Assembly (NCBI GenBank): GCA_016716385.1
Contig: JADJWL010000025.1
Coordinates: 310,001-374,000, forward strand
Origin: Bryobacterales bacterium
Lineage (GTDB): Bacteria; Acidobacteriota; Terriglobia; Bryobacterales; Bryobacteraceae
Direction of reading: 5' to 3'
DNA: 64,000 nucleotides
Shown here: piece after piece, positions 1-9,262 of the stretch
How the letters are laid out: the number at the start of each line of letters is the position of its first letter
How positions within the stretch are numbered: position 1 is the first letter of the stretch
Translations under genes and position numbers: made by a program
The notes under the pieces: model-generated
Told to the model about the DNA's origin: nothing
Seen by the model: only the letters and a program-made list of their open reading frames with translations
Databases searched by the model: none

Positions 1-738
1 GCGCTGCGTATCGCGCAGGTAATGCAGGATCGCGCCCGCGGCCCGCACGCCAACGGTGTAGCCCGCGAGGCCGCAGCCATCCAGGCTGTGGAGGCGGAAG
101 TGGTCGCGCAGGGTGCGGTCGGCATGGTCGTGGCCAAAGATCCAGTCGTCAACCGGTGTATTCACGCAGCGCCCGGTGACCGAAGGTTCAGCCAGCAGCG
201 GAGCGCTCGCGGGCAGCAGGATTTCGCGCGCGCCAAGCTGTTCGAGGGCGGCTTCCGCTTCGGCCGCATCCAGTTCCGTGACGCGGAACTCGCCCGTCGA
301 GATGTCGACATGCGCCAATCCGGCGCGCGGGCCGGTCTTGCACAGAGCCGCGAGGAAGTTGTTCTCCCGCGCCCGCAGCAGGTTCGAGTCCGTCGCCGTC
401 CCCGGCGTGACAATCCGCGTGATCTCGCGGCGCACGAGCTTGCGCCCGGCGGCGGGGGCCTCCATCTGCTCGCAGAGCGCGACCCGGTACCCCTTCTGGA
501 TCAGCCGTGCGATGTAGCCTTCGGCGGCATGATGCGGGACGCCGCACATCGGGACAGGCTCGCCTTTGTCTTTGTTGCGCGAGGTGAGCGTGATCTCGAG
601 TTCGCGGGCAGCCGTAATCGCGTCTTCGAAGAACAGCTCGTAGAAGTCGCCGAGGCGGAACAGCAGCAGCGCGTTCGGCGCCTGCTGCTTGGCGGCGTGA
701 TACTGCCGCATCAGCGGCGTCGACGGTTCGGCGCTCAT
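1..738 (-). CDS. mutS: DNA mismatch repair protein MutS, N-terminal part (cut by window edge)
   Basis: The minus strand reads 246 codons from ATG at 738 to the window edge without a stop. The start reads MSAEPSTPLMRQYHAAKQ, followed by FRLGDFYELFFEDA and then CGVPHHAAEGYIARL. These are hallmarks of MutS domain I, including the Phe-x-Glu type segment that wedges into a mismatch (known for the family). The later part fits the connector domain. MutS recognises mispaired bases and recruits MutL. The start lies 3 bases after the gdhA stop, so the two genes are probably co-transcribed. The ATPase domain lies outside the window, so completeness cannot be judged. Confidence 0.95.
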   Translation of the reverse strand, partial: MSAEPSTPLMRQYHAAKQQAPNALLLFRLGDFYELFFEDAITAARELEITLTSRNKDKGEPVPMCGVPHHAAEGYIARLIQKGYRVALCEQMEAPAAGRKLVRREITRIVTPGTATDSNLLRARENNFLAALCKTGPRAGLAHVDISTGEFRVTELDAAEAEAALEQLGAREILLPASAPLLAEPSVTGRCVNTPVDDWIFGHDHADRTLRDHFRLHSLDGCGLAGYTVGVRAAGAILHYLRDTQR

Positions 739-741
739 CTC

Positions 742-2031
742 TTATGCATAGATCCCGCGGAGCCGGATCGCAAATGCCACGCGGTCCAGGGCCAGCATGT
801 AAGCGGCGATCCGGTTGTTCACTTCGTGACGGTCGCCGTAGGTGACGACCGCGTCGAAGCCTGATTCAATGATCTCCGCCAGGCGCGTGTTCACCATATC
901 CTCGTTCCAGAAGAAACCTTGGCGGTCCTGGACCCATTCGAAATACGACACGGTGACGCCGCCGGCATTGGCCAGAATGTCGGGGATCACGAACACGCCG
1001 TGCGACTGCAGGATGTCGTCGGCGGCCGGTGTGGTCGGCCCGTTCGCGCCTTCGCAGAGGATGCGCGCGCGGATCTTCGCGGCGTTGCGCGAGGTGATCA
1101 CGTTCTCGGTCGCCGCCGGAATCAGTACGTCGCATTCGAGGAACATCGCTTCGTGCCGGTCCATGTCTTCGCCGCCGGAAAACTCCAGAATCGAGCCCGT
1201 CTCACGGCGGTGCCGGAGCAGCGCTTCGATGTCGAGTCCCTTGGCGTTGTAGACGGCGCCGTCGTATTCGATGATCGCCACAATCTTGAACCCCGCCCGG
1301 CTCATGAGGCGCGCCGCCATGCCCCCGACATTGCCGAACCCCTGAATCACGACGCTGGCGTCGGCCGGGTCGATGCCGAAGCGGCGGAGCGCCTTGAGCG
1401 TCACCAGCATGCACCCGCGGCCGGTCGCTTCGGGGCGTCCGCGCGACCCGCCCAAGTCCATCGGCTTTCCGGTAACGACGGCCGTTGTGGTGTGGCGCGC
1501 GTGCATGGAATAAGTGTCCATGATCCACGCCATGGTCCGTTCGTTGGTGTTCACGTCCGGCGCCGGCACATCCCGTTCCGGCCCGATGAAGTCGATCAGT
1601 TCCGCCGTGTAGCGCCGCGTGATCCGTTCGAGTTCGGAATCGGAGAGAATCGTCGGATCGCAGATGACACCCCCTTTGGCGCCGCCAAACGGGATGTTGA
1701 CCACGGCACACTTCCACGTCATCCAGGCGGCCAGCGCACGGACTTCATCCAGCGTCACATCTGGAGCGTACCGGATACCGCCCTTGCCCGGCCCGCGCGC
1801 CACGGAGTGCTGCACGCGGTATCCGGTGAACACTTCGAGCCTCCCGTCATCCAGCATGATCGGAATGTGCACGGTGATCTCCCGCGATGGCGAGCGCAAT
1901 ACTTTGCGCATGCCGTCGTCCAGGTTGAGGCGGCAGGCGGCCTCGTCAAATCGCGCGGCGGCGGCGAGCCACGGATTGGTCTCTTCGGCGTAGGAGAGGG
2001 TGGGCATCGGTCGGGGAGCCTCAGCCCCCAT
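742..2031 (-). CDS. gdhA: Glu/Leu/Phe/Val-family dehydrogenase (glutamate dehydrogenase)
   Basis: The product is 429 aa, normal for a hexameric glutamate dehydrogenase, which interconverts glutamate and 2-oxoglutarate plus ammonia using NAD(P). Visible signatures are GPGKGGIRYAPDV, the catalytic-lysine motif PFGGAKGGVICDP, GRPEATGRG before the Rossmann domain, and QGFGNVGGMAA as the dinucleotide-binding loop. The first ATG is at 2031; a second at 2007 (MPTLSYAEETNPW) matches the usual start of relatives, and neither has a clear ribosome site. mutS follows 3 bases downstream. The family call is secure; substrate preference for Glu over other amino acids is inferred. Confidence 0.93.
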   Translation of the reverse strand: MGAEAPRPMPTLSYAEETNPWLAAAARFDEAACRLNLDDGMRKVLRSPSREITVHIPIMLDDGRLEVFTGYRVQHSVARGPGKGGIRYAPDVTLDEVRALAAWMTWKCAVVNIPFGGAKGGVICDPTILSDSELERITRRYTAELIDFIGPERDVPAPDVNTNERTMAWIMDTYSMHARHTTTAVVTGKPMDLGGSRGRPEATGRGCMLVTLKALRRFGIDPADASVVIQGFGNVGGMAARLMSRAGFKIVAIIEYDGAVYNAKGLDIEALLRHRRETGSILEFSGGEDMDRHEAMFLECDVLIPAATENVITSRNAAKIRARILCEGANGPTTPAADDILQSHGVFVIPDILANAGGVTVSYFEWVQDRQGFFWNEDMVNTRLAEIIESGFDAVVTYGDRHEVNNRIAAYMLALDRVAFAIRLRGIYA

Positions 2032-2087
2032 TATCGCGTCCCGCCGCTGGATTGAAGAGCAGCGGCGATTCTGACGATAATGAACCT

Positions 2088-2327
2088 ATGCGACTGCTCT
2101 CATGCGCCGTGCTGGCTTTCGGTCTGGCGGCAGCGCCGCTTGCCGCGGAGTCGAAGGGCAAATCGAACGAGGACGCGGCACGACTGCAGAGCGAGCTCGA
2201 CCGTTTGAAGAAGACGGAGAAACCGCCGAAGGCTGGCGTCCGCGCCGCGCGTGCGGAGAAGCCTGCAAAGAAGCGCGCCAACATCGATCCCGCGCCTCCA
2301 TCCTCCCGGAAGCGGCCCGCAAAATAG
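2088..2327 (+). CDS. Small exported protein of unknown function
   Basis: This 79-aa product starts MRLLSCAVLAFGLAAAPLAAES, a clear Sec signal peptide with a likely cut after LAA. The mature part is short, charged and low complexity: a predicted helical Glu/Lys/Leu stretch (ARLQSELDRLKKTEK) followed by a Lys/Arg/Pro/Ala tail. An in-frame TTG at 2052 would add 12 residues ahead of the signal peptide and is unlikely. No family is recognised. The gene is divergent from gdhA and is followed by bshC after 82 bases. Confidence 0.55.
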   Translation: MRLLSCAVLAFGLAAAPLAAESKGKSNEDAARLQSELDRLKKTEKPPKAGVRAARAEKPAKKRANIDPAPPSSRKRPAK

Positions 2328-2409
2328 CACGGTCATCAGGCGTCCGGTTCGCCTTCAGTTGCGAACGTTCTCATCCCTCTCCTGCGATGCTACCCTGAAA
2401 GGACGTCTC

Positions 2410-4001
2410 ATGGAATGCCAGTGCGTCCGCCACACGGACCTGCCGCACACGACGCGCCTGTTCGCCGACTCCGTGTACGATTTCCCCCAGGTGGCGGCGT
2501 TCTACCGGCATGCTCCCGGCGATCCGGCCTCATTCGCCAGAGCGGCCAGTGAGATTCGCTTCCAGCCCGAGCAGCGCCGGCGCCTCGTTCAGGCGCTCGA
2601 AGCGCTGAACGGACCTAGCGAAACCCTGGACCGGCTGAAGCAGCCGGGCACCGTCGCGGTCGTGACGGGGCAGCAGGTGGGCCTGTACTCCGGCCCGATC
2701 TACACAATCTACAAGGCCCTGACGGCGGTCCGGCTCGCCCGAAAGCTTTCTGACGAGGGAATCCCCGCCGTACCGGTCTTCTGGCTGGCCACCGAAGACC
2801 ACGACTTCGCCGAAGTCAGCCGCAGTTGGATATTCACGTCCGCCTACGACCTGGCCGGTTTCCATGTGGAGTCGCCCGCCGGGGACAGGGCTCCCGTGGG
2901 GCCGCTCCCCCTTGCCGACCCGCCGAATGCCGCGTTGCGCGGGGTGCTGGCGGATTTTCCTTACGGGAAGAAGTGGCCGCGATGGTGGACCAGTGCTACC
3001 GGCAGGGCGAAAGTCTTGGCGGCGCGTTCCGGCGCCTCCTCCAGGAAGTGCTGTCCGGCTTCGAGATCCTGTTCGTCGACCCGATGCATCCGGCGATGCG
3101 CGACTTGGCCGCGCCGTTTCTCGCCGAAGCCCTGCGGCAGGCCGAGGATCTCTCCGCTGCCGTCGAAGTGCGGAACCGGGCGCTGGAGGCCGCCGGCTAC
3201 CATGCGCAAGTCCACTGGGACCGGCAAACATCGTTCGTTTTCCTGCTCGAAGACGGCCGGCGCCAGGCTCTGAAGCGGAACGGATCGAGCTACCTGCTGG
3301 GCGCGCGCAAGCTGTCCGCCGACGAGCTGATCGGCCGTGCCGGGCAGCTTTCCCCGAATGCCCTGCTGCGTCCGGTGATCCAGGACGCGATGCTCCCGAC
3401 AGCCGCCTACGTCGGCGGACCCGCGGAACTGGCCTACCTGGCGCAGTCCGAGGTGCTGTACAGCCGCCTCCTGGGCCGGATGCCGGTGGCCATCCCGCGC
3501 GCCGGGTTCACTCTGTTCGACGCCCGCGCCGCCAAGCTGGTCAAGCGCTACGGTTTGGGAAGCTGCCCGAACCCGCTCGCCGATCTCCTGGCTGGAGAAG
3601 ACCACGTGCGCGCGAGGATCGCCGCCAAACTGGCGCCGCCGGAACTGGCCGGATCGATGGCCGCCGCCCGTGAATCGACCGCCCGCGCCCTGGACCGGCT
3701 CGCCACTGATCTGGTGGCCTACGATCCGACGCTCGCCGCCGCGCTCGCCAAGAGCCGCCGCAAGATCGAGCACCAGTTGGAGCGCATCGAAGGCCGCATC
3801 GGCCGCGAGACGCTTCGTCGCGATACCCGCGCCGCAGCGGACGCCCGCTTTCTGTCGAACCTTGTCTACCCCGGCAAGCATCTCCAGGAACGCGTGTATT
3901 CAGTGCTGCCGTTCCTGGCCCGTTTCGGCCTCGACCTGCCCGCCCGGATCTACGAACACATCCAGCCGGGCTGCGCCGATCACCAACTCGCTATCCTTTA
4001 G
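2410..4001 (+). pseudogene. bshC: Bacillithiol biosynthesis cysteine-adding enzyme BshC, frameshifted
   Basis: Two frames together make one BshC of normal length (about 530 codons). The first runs from ATG 2410 (AAAGGA ribosome site at 2398-2403) through VVTGQQVGLYSGPIYTIYKA and FWLATEDHDFAEV, the nucleotide-binding HxGH-like region of the family. The second resumes near 2961-2970 with REEVAAMVDQCYRQG and runs to 4001. The switch moves from codon phase 1 to phase 0, equal to one missing base around TTTTCCTTACGGGAAG. BshC adds cysteine to GlcN-malate in bacillithiol synthesis. Both halves are well conserved, so this is either a recent mutation or an assembly error. The 3' end overlaps the convergent glycosyltransferase by 11 bases. 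Confidence 0.85.
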
Positions 4002-5073
4002 CCGCCAGACTGGTGAGAAGCTGTTCGTAGGCGTCGGTGACCGCGTCCCAGGAGTAGCGTTCCCTGACCCGCTCGATTGCCCGCTGCCGCCAGAGGTCGC
4101 GCTCCGCTTCGGGCATCGCCAGGACCCGCTCGATCGCCTCCGTCAAACTGTCCAGCGTGAACGGGATGCCAGCGCCTCCGGCGACCTCGGCGTTCTCCGG
4201 CGTGTCCAGGTAGAGCACGAGAGCGCCGCGTCCCATCGCTTCGATCAGCGCCGGGTGCGTCCCGCCGACTTCGGTTGCGTGGATGTAGGCGAAACAGTGG
4301 GACCCCAGTTCCCGGTAGCCCTCGCCGTAGATTCCCCCCGGCATCACAACGCGCGGGTCGCGCGTGTCGCGGACGCGGCGGATGTACTCATGCGCGTAGG
4401 GAGCGTCGCCGATCAGAGCCAGTTTGAGGTCTGTCGCGGTTCTTTCGAATGCCTCCCGGACGGCGAGCGGGTTGTTCTCCGGCTCCATGCGGCTCACGTA
4501 GAGGAAGTAGCGCCCTGGAGCAAGACCAAGCCGTTCGAGGGTGGCGGCGCCTGCCACCTTTCCCAGTTCGGCGCCGTAAGGAATGAAGACCGAGCGCTTC
4601 TTCCACCGCTCGAGATAGTAGGCTTCGATCGCTCTGGCATCGGTCACAACCTCGGTCGGGCACCACGTGGCCAGCCATTCCGAGAGCCAGTACCAAGCCT
4701 TGGCCGCGCGATTCCACTTCTTGCGGTTGCGCTCGAGCCCGTCCACGTTGATGGCCACCGGAATCCCCGCCAGCCGCGCCGGCAGCGTGAACACGGCGTT
4801 GGCGCCGTTGCAATAGAGCGCGGCGTCCGCCCGCCGCACGACGAGGTCGCACGTCGACAGGAATGTGTGCGCGATCGTGTCGAGGTACTTGTGGCGGATG
4901 GTGGGCAGATAGCGCAGATGGACGCCGCGATACGGAGAAGCGTGCCGCGCCCGGCAGTAGACGGTCACTTCGTGGCCGCGCTCCACCAGGCGGGGAGCCA
5001 GTTCCTCGGCGAACGTTTCGAAGCCCCCGTAGCGGCTGGGAATGCCGCGCGTGCCGAGCAACGCGATGCGCAA
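3991..5073 (-). CDS. Glycosyltransferase, family 4 type with DUF1972-like N-terminus
   Basis: The 360-aa protein begins MRIALLGTRGIPSRYGGFET, the glycine-rich start of DUF1972/GT4 rhamnosyltransferase-like enzymes. A C-terminal GT-B half follows, with YVSRMEPENN and an E-x7-E type region (HATEVGGTHPALIEAMGRG). It should transfer a sugar from a nucleotide donor during exopolysaccharide or O-antigen assembly at the inner membrane face. It is the last gene of a five-gene glycosyltransferase run, and its neighbours are all GT2 enzymes. The exact sugar cannot be inferred. Confidence 0.85.
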   Translation of the reverse strand: MRIALLGTRGIPSRYGGFETFAEELAPRLVERGHEVTVYCRARHASPYRGVHLRYLPTIRHKYLDTIAHTFLSTCDLVVRRADAALYCNGANAVFTLPARLAGIPVAINVDGLERNRKKWNRAAKAWYWLSEWLATWCPTEVVTDARAIEAYYLERWKKRSVFIPYGAELGKVAGAATLERLGLAPGRYFLYVSRMEPENNPLAVREAFERTATDLKLALIGDAPYAHEYIRRVRDTRDPRVVMPGGIYGEGYRELGSHCFAYIHATEVGGTHPALIEAMGRGALVLYLDTPENAEVAGGAGIPFTLDSLTEAIERVLAMPEAERDLWRQRAIERVRERYSWDAVTDAYEQLLTSLAAKG

Positions 5074-5082
5074 CGCGGGCGG

Positions 5083-6138
5083 CTACCTCTTCACTTTGGC
5101 GGCTTTGGGCCGCGATGGGACCAGCGGCTTCGGCTGCGGCGCCGGCTGGCTCACCGGCCGATAGCTGAACCATTGCGCCAGTTCGGAATCCGCCACGACG
5201 CGGCGGCGCTGGATCTCCCGCCGCTTGCTCATGACTTTCGGCCAATTCTTTCCCAACAGCCAGAAGGCGCGCAGCGAGCTGTGCTCCCATGCCAGGCAGC
5301 AGGTGACCACGACCAAATCCCGCAACGTGATCGAGAGGAAATTCCGGAAGTAGAGCCCGGCGGAGATGTTCTTGATCCGCATCAGGAACCGGTTCTTCAC
5401 CGAGTGCATGTTGATCGCCGACGGCAGCGCCCGGCGGTTGCCGGGAAGCACATTCCGCACGTGGTACCCGCGCGCGTAGGGCGCATACATGCACCGCCAG
5501 CCGTAGAGCTGCGCCCGCCAGGCCACATCGGCGTCTTCGCGGTAGACAAAGAAATCCGCGTCGAAGAACTCACCGTCGACCGAGATATCATCGATCATCG
5601 CGCGGCGGTAGAGGGCGGCGGCGGCGGTTGCTCCGAAGACGTACTCATGCTTCAGATAGTGGCCGTTGTCGACCTCCTGGCTGCCGCGGTCCAGGTGCCG
5701 GAGCATCGGTGTGAAGTAGATGCCCGTGGAGTCCACCTTGGGCTTCGGCGGAATGTCGAACGCCGGACTCATTGCCAGCAGCTTGCCGCAGACCGAGCCC
5801 ACCTTAGGATCTGCGTTGCCCGCTCCCAGCAGCGCTTCAATGAAATTGGGCATCAGCAGGACATCCGGATTGAGCGTGAGCACCCAGTCTCCGCCCGACA
5901 TCTTGATCGCCTGGTTTTGCGCCGCCGCGAATCCCACGTTCGAGGAGTTGTACACGATGAGGCAGCGGTCTTCGAACTGCTCCAGGATGTCCACCGTCCC
6001 ATCCTCGGAGTTATTGTCGATCACAATGATCTCTTTGTGGGGATAGCGCTGGGCCAGCACGGATTCCAGACAGCGCTTAATGAAGCGCCCACTGTTGTAG
6101 GTGACGATCGTGATGGACACGAGATCGGTGTGGGACAT
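5083..6138 (-). CDS. Glycosyltransferase family 2
   Basis: The 351-aa protein has a GT-A fold start (VSITIVTYNSGRFIKRCLES), the nucleotide-sugar segment VIDNNSEDGTVDIL and the metal-binding acidic motif LNPDVLLMPNF in DxD position. FFVYREDADVAWRAQLYGWR matches the ED acceptor-site motif of rhamnosyl/GT2 enzymes. The C-terminal tail after about residue 315 is basic and proline-rich (PQPKPLVPSRPKAAKVKR), probably disordered. The ATG at 6138 follows the previous gene's TGA with no spacing, which indicates translational coupling. Confidence 0.88.
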   Translation of the reverse strand: MSHTDLVSITIVTYNSGRFIKRCLESVLAQRYPHKEIIVIDNNSEDGTVDILEQFEDRCLIVYNSSNVGFAAAQNQAIKMSGGDWVLTLNPDVLLMPNFIEALLGAGNADPKVGSVCGKLLAMSPAFDIPPKPKVDSTGIYFTPMLRHLDRGSQEVDNGHYLKHEYVFGATAAAALYRRAMIDDISVDGEFFDADFFVYREDADVAWRAQLYGWRCMYAPYARGYHVRNVLPGNRRALPSAINMHSVKNRFLMRIKNISAGLYFRNFLSITLRDLVVVTCCLAWEHSSLRAFWLLGKNWPKVMSKRREIQRRRVVADSELAQWFSYRPVSQPAPQPKPLVPSRPKAAKVKR

Positions 6139-7116
6139 TCAGTTATCCTGACTCGACTCAGACGAATCTACTGCAAGGCGCCGCCACTCTCCTTCAACGC
6201 GGAAGAGCCGCGGACCGTACCACAACGCGCCCGCCGCCATTCTGACGACCCGGACCCACCCGGCGGCTGGTTGAAAGCTCCTGTCTCTCACCACTGCTCC
6301 GGCCACTCGAGGGAAAGAACCAATTAGTATAGCGGACGCCAGAGCCCGACAGGACACCGGGCCGAAATGCTTCGCCGCGTACCTAAGAAGACTACCATAC
6401 CAGTAGACCTGCCGATCTCCCTCCGGAAGCTGACGGATCGAATGAGCGCCGGCGTGCCGCGCCCGGACCGCAGGGACATAGGCGAAGCGAAACCCAATTC
6501 GCCGCGCCCGGGCACAGAAGTCCACATCTTCAAACCAGATCGGCCAGAATGCCTCGTCGAACCCACCGAGCGCTTCCCAGAGCGACCTCCGGAACAGCAG
6601 GAAGGCGCCCGGGGGTTGTTCTACTTCTCCCGGCAGTGTCAGGTCTTTATCGTAGCAACGGTAGGACCAATTGAGCGGGTTGCCGGGCCAGAGACGATTC
6701 ACTCCCAGGACCTCGGCCGCGAGTGTGGAAGCGTTCGGCAGTCTGCGCAGGGTGAAGCCGCGCTGCGGGGTCCCGGAGGCGTCCAACAGGAGTCCGGTAG
6801 CCCCACCTGTTTCCGGTGAACCACAGGCCTCAAGGAGCGGCTCCAGCGGATCGAGGAGCGTTGTATCGGGATTGAGTAGAAGCACAAACTGCTTTGAAAT
6901 GAGTCCCACGCCTTGGTTGACCGCGGCTGCGAAGCCCAGGTTCCGTGAGTTGGCGACAACCCCGGCGCCGGCCGCGCGCGCCACTTCCGCGCTGTGGTCG
7001 GTGGACGCGTTGTCGATCACCAGCACCTCCCCACACCGCTGGCGGGCTGCCCCAACACAGTCTGCCACGACAGCGGCGGATTGGTGTGTCACAATCAATG
7101 CCGCCACCGAATTCAT
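6139..7116 (-). CDS. Glycosyltransferase family 2
   Basis: The 325-aa protein opens with VAALIVTHQSAAVVADCV, then VIDNASTDHSAEVARAAG, LGFAAAVNQGV and LLLNPDTTLLDPL, the standard GT2 nucleotide-sugar and DxD-equivalent motifs. PIWFEDVDFCARARRIGF is the ED catalytic-base motif of rhamnosyltransferase-like GT2 enzymes. A hydrophobic C-terminal stretch around residues 255-300 may attach it to the membrane. It is the middle gene of the glycosyltransferase run, directly abutting the next one. Confidence 0.88.
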   Translation of the reverse strand: MNSVAALIVTHQSAAVVADCVGAARQRCGEVLVIDNASTDHSAEVARAAGAGVVANSRNLGFAAAVNQGVGLISKQFVLLLNPDTTLLDPLEPLLEACGSPETGGATGLLLDASGTPQRGFTLRRLPNASTLAAEVLGVNRLWPGNPLNWSYRCYDKDLTLPGEVEQPPGAFLLFRRSLWEALGGFDEAFWPIWFEDVDFCARARRIGFRFAYVPAVRARHAGAHSIRQLPEGDRQVYWYGSLLRYAAKHFGPVSCRALASAILIGSFPRVAGAVVRDRSFQPAAGWVRVVRMAAGALWYGPRLFRVEGEWRRLAVDSSESSQDN

Positions 7117-7119
7117 GTG

Positions 7120-8085
7120 TCATTTCTCCCCAGCGAGACGAAAGTACCACTTCCAGTAGGTGTCATCGCCGTGGGCTGCGGCAATCGACCGCTCCCCGGT
7201 CCGGACCAACGCTTCGAGCGCCGCTCCATCGCCGGCGCCGCGCCATCGCCGGAAGGCGCTCACCCCTTCCCACTTCCCCTGGCAGAACGCCCATGCCCGT
7301 CCACGCCGCACGGCAACCAGCCCCCAGAGCAGTTGTCCCGTGGCAATCTGCCACCACCACCGGCGCAGCAGGGGCGGGGGCCAGTGCAAGGCGAGGAGCA
7401 GCACCTGGTTGCGGGACAGCAGCCGGACGGTCCTGGCGCTCCAGCGGCCAAGGGTCGCCGAGCCCAGATGGCGCGCTACAGCGGCCGGCTCGTAGATCCC
7501 GCCCAGTCCAGCGGCTGCGCAGCGGACACCGAACTCCACGTCCTCCAGGTAGGACTCGAATCGCGCCTCCAGCACGCCGGCGCGGCGGAACACCTCGGCG
7601 CGAAACAGAGCCGCCGTCATCGGACAGAGTTGGATCTCCCGCCGGACGCCCCACTCCGGTCCGTCGGCGGCGCCATGTCCGATCCGGACCGCGCACCCGG
7701 CCCGGCTCAGGCAGTCGAAGGTGCCGTCGATGAGTCCCGATGGCCCCAGGAGCTTGCCGGTGGCGAACCAGGCGCCGGCTTCGAGCGCGTCCACGAGCCG
7801 CGCCAGCCAGTCCGGATCCAGTTCCACGTCATCGTTCAGGATCGCGACAGCGTCGCCCGCGGCTCCGGCAATCCCCGCGTTCACGGCGGGCGCAAAGCCG
7901 CGGTTTTCCCCGAACCGGACAACGCGCGCACCCCAGGCAGCGGCCATCTCCCCCGACCCGTCATCCGATCCGTTGTCGATCACCAGAACCTCACTGAAGC
8001 TGTGCGACTGCGCCCGGATCGTGTCGAGCAGCCTTGCCAGGCGCACCCGGCCGTTCCAGGTGGGGACCACCGCCGAGACCGTCAT
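7120..8085 (-). CDS. Glycosyltransferase family 2
   Basis: The chosen start is the ATG at 8085 (MTVSAVVPTWNG) because it overlaps the TGA of the preceding gene in an ATGA junction; a longer frame from 8112 is less likely. Motifs are VIDNGSDDGSGEMA, NRGFAPAVNAGI, the acidic motif LNDDVELDPDWL and YLEDVEFGVRCAAAG. The C-terminal part has tryptophan/leucine-rich hydrophobic segments (residues about 215-265) suggesting membrane contact. It is the second enzyme of the run and is predicted to add one sugar to a lipid-linked or surface glycan. Confidence 0.87.
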   Translation of the reverse strand: MTVSAVVPTWNGRVRLARLLDTIRAQSHSFSEVLVIDNGSDDGSGEMAAAWGARVVRFGENRGFAPAVNAGIAGAAGDAVAILNDDVELDPDWLARLVDALEAGAWFATGKLLGPSGLIDGTFDCLSRAGCAVRIGHGAADGPEWGVRREIQLCPMTAALFRAEVFRRAGVLEARFESYLEDVEFGVRCAAAGLGGIYEPAAVARHLGSATLGRWSARTVRLLSRNQVLLLALHWPPPLLRRWWWQIATGQLLWGLVAVRRGRAWAFCQGKWEGVSAFRRWRGAGDGAALEALVRTGERSIAAAHGDDTYWKWYFRLAGEK

Positions 8086-8753
8086 ACGAACCGCTTCTTC
8101 AGCAGGAACCACAGGTTGTAGAAGCCGTCCCGCCAGGGGTTGAGCTTGATCTCGCCCAGCCTGGAGCTATAGAGAATCGAGATCTCTCCGAACCGGATGC
8201 GGGAGTTCTTGAGCGCCTCGATCTTGATCTCCTCGGAGAAAGCCATGCCATCAGAGGTCAGGCGCATGTGCTCCAGGATCGAGCGGCGGAATACCCACAT
8301 GCCGGACTGCGAGTCGCGCACCCATTTGAAATACAGCAGGGACATGGCCAGCGACAGAACGAGATTGCCGATCTTGTGCTTGAAGCTCATTGCCCGCGCA
8401 TCCTGCACGGGGAAACGCGAGGCGTTCAGAAAGTCGACGTTCAGGTGCAGGAAGGCCTCTAGCAGGTAAGAAAGCGCGTCGGCCGGGTAGCTGTGGTCGC
8501 CGTCGAGGGTCACGATGATGTCGCCGGTGGCGTGCGCGAAGCCGCGCTTATAGCTGCGGCCGTAGCCGCGTACTTCCTCGCTGATCACGGTGGCGCCCAG
8601 CGACTCGGCTACCTCGCGGGTGCGGTCCGTCGAAGCGTTGTCGACGACGATCACCTCGTCGACGAACTCCGGCAGGCTCTGCAGCACCTTCTGCACACCC
8701 TGCTCCTCGTTGAGGCACGGAATAATGACGGTGATCCGGAGACCCTTATACAT
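8082..8753 (-). CDS. Glycosyltransferase family 2, dolichol-phosphate-mannose-synthase-like
   Basis: This 223-aa compact GT2 starts with RITVIIPCLNEEQGVQKVL, then VDNASTDRTREVAESLGA, GRSYKRGFAHATGDIIVTLDGD (DxD motif at the end) and RDSQSGMWVFRRSI. This layout matches polyprenyl-phosphate glycosyltransferases of the DPM1/GtrB type, which charge a lipid carrier with a sugar on the cytoplasmic face. It is the first gene of the run. Only 17 bases separate its ATG from the divergent GTG at 8771, so its promoter must lie in or across that gene's 5' end. Confidence 0.88.
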   Translation of the reverse strand: MYKGLRITVIIPCLNEEQGVQKVLQSLPEFVDEVIVVDNASTDRTREVAESLGATVISEEVRGYGRSYKRGFAHATGDIIVTLDGDHSYPADALSYLLEAFLHLNVDFLNASRFPVQDARAMSFKHKIGNLVLSLAMSLLYFKWVRDSQSGMWVFRRSILEHMRLTSDGMAFSEEIKIEALKNSRIRFGEISILYSSRLGEIKLNPWRDGFYNLWFLLKKRFV

Positions 8754-8770
8754 GCTGGTAGAATTAAGGC

Positions 8771-9229
8771 GTGCTGCGCGCTGTCCTCTGTCTTCTGCTC
8801 TGCGTCTTCGCGGCGGCCGGCACGGAACTGCCGGAAATCGCTTCAGTATACCTGCTGCCCATGAGCGGCGGCCTGGATCAGCACCTGGCGAGCCAGTTGA
8901 CCCGGCAGGGCGTCTGGCGGGTTGTGACCGAGCCGCTCAAGGCGGACGCAGTCATCACCGACCGGTTGGGCGAAGCCTTCGAGAAGTGGATGGCCGACCA
9001 GGAACGGGAGGCAGCCGGGGAGCCGGAAGAGCAGGAGCAGACGCAGACCCGTCCTCCGGTGCGCCCGTTTGTCTCGGGCGCGGCCAAGGGAACGATCTTC
9101 GTCGTGCATCCCCGCACCCGGGAAGTCGTTTGGTCTTCGTATGAACGGCCGCGCGGCGTGAATGCCGAGCGCCTGGAGCAGGCTGCGGAGCGGCACGTTA
9201 CCCGCCTGAAGAAGGCTCTCGGCAAATAG
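8771..9229 (+). CDS. Exported protein of unknown function
   Basis: This 152-aa product starts at GTG. Residues 1-17 (MLRAVLCLLLCVFAAAG) form a signal peptide. The mature part has a beta/alpha pattern: SVYLLPMSGGLDQHLASQLTRQG, VVTEPLKADAVITDRLG, a Glu/Gln-rich acidic linker (REAAGEPEEQEQTQ), then GTIFVVHPRTREVVWSSYERP. This resembles small periplasmic proteins in which a 'designated damaged or missing' value is reported by strain, but no named family can be assigned. The lipobox is doubtful (no clear LxxC). It is divergent from the glycosyltransferase run by 17 bases. Confidence 0.6.
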   Translation: MLRAVLCLLLCVFAAAGTELPEIASVYLLPMSGGLDQHLASQLTRQGVWRVVTEPLKADAVITDRLGEAFEKWMADQEREAAGEPEEQEQTQTRPPVRPFVSGAAKGTIFVVHPRTREVVWSSYERPRGVNAERLEQAAERHVTRLKKALGK

Positions 9230-9262
9230 ACGCGAAACCGGCGTTTCCTGTATGGTGATCCC

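Noticed and set aside
3670..6327. An 885-codon plus-strand frame across bshC end and two glycosyltransferases
   Set aside because: It is antisense to two glycosyltransferases with full motifs and shows no domain of its own.
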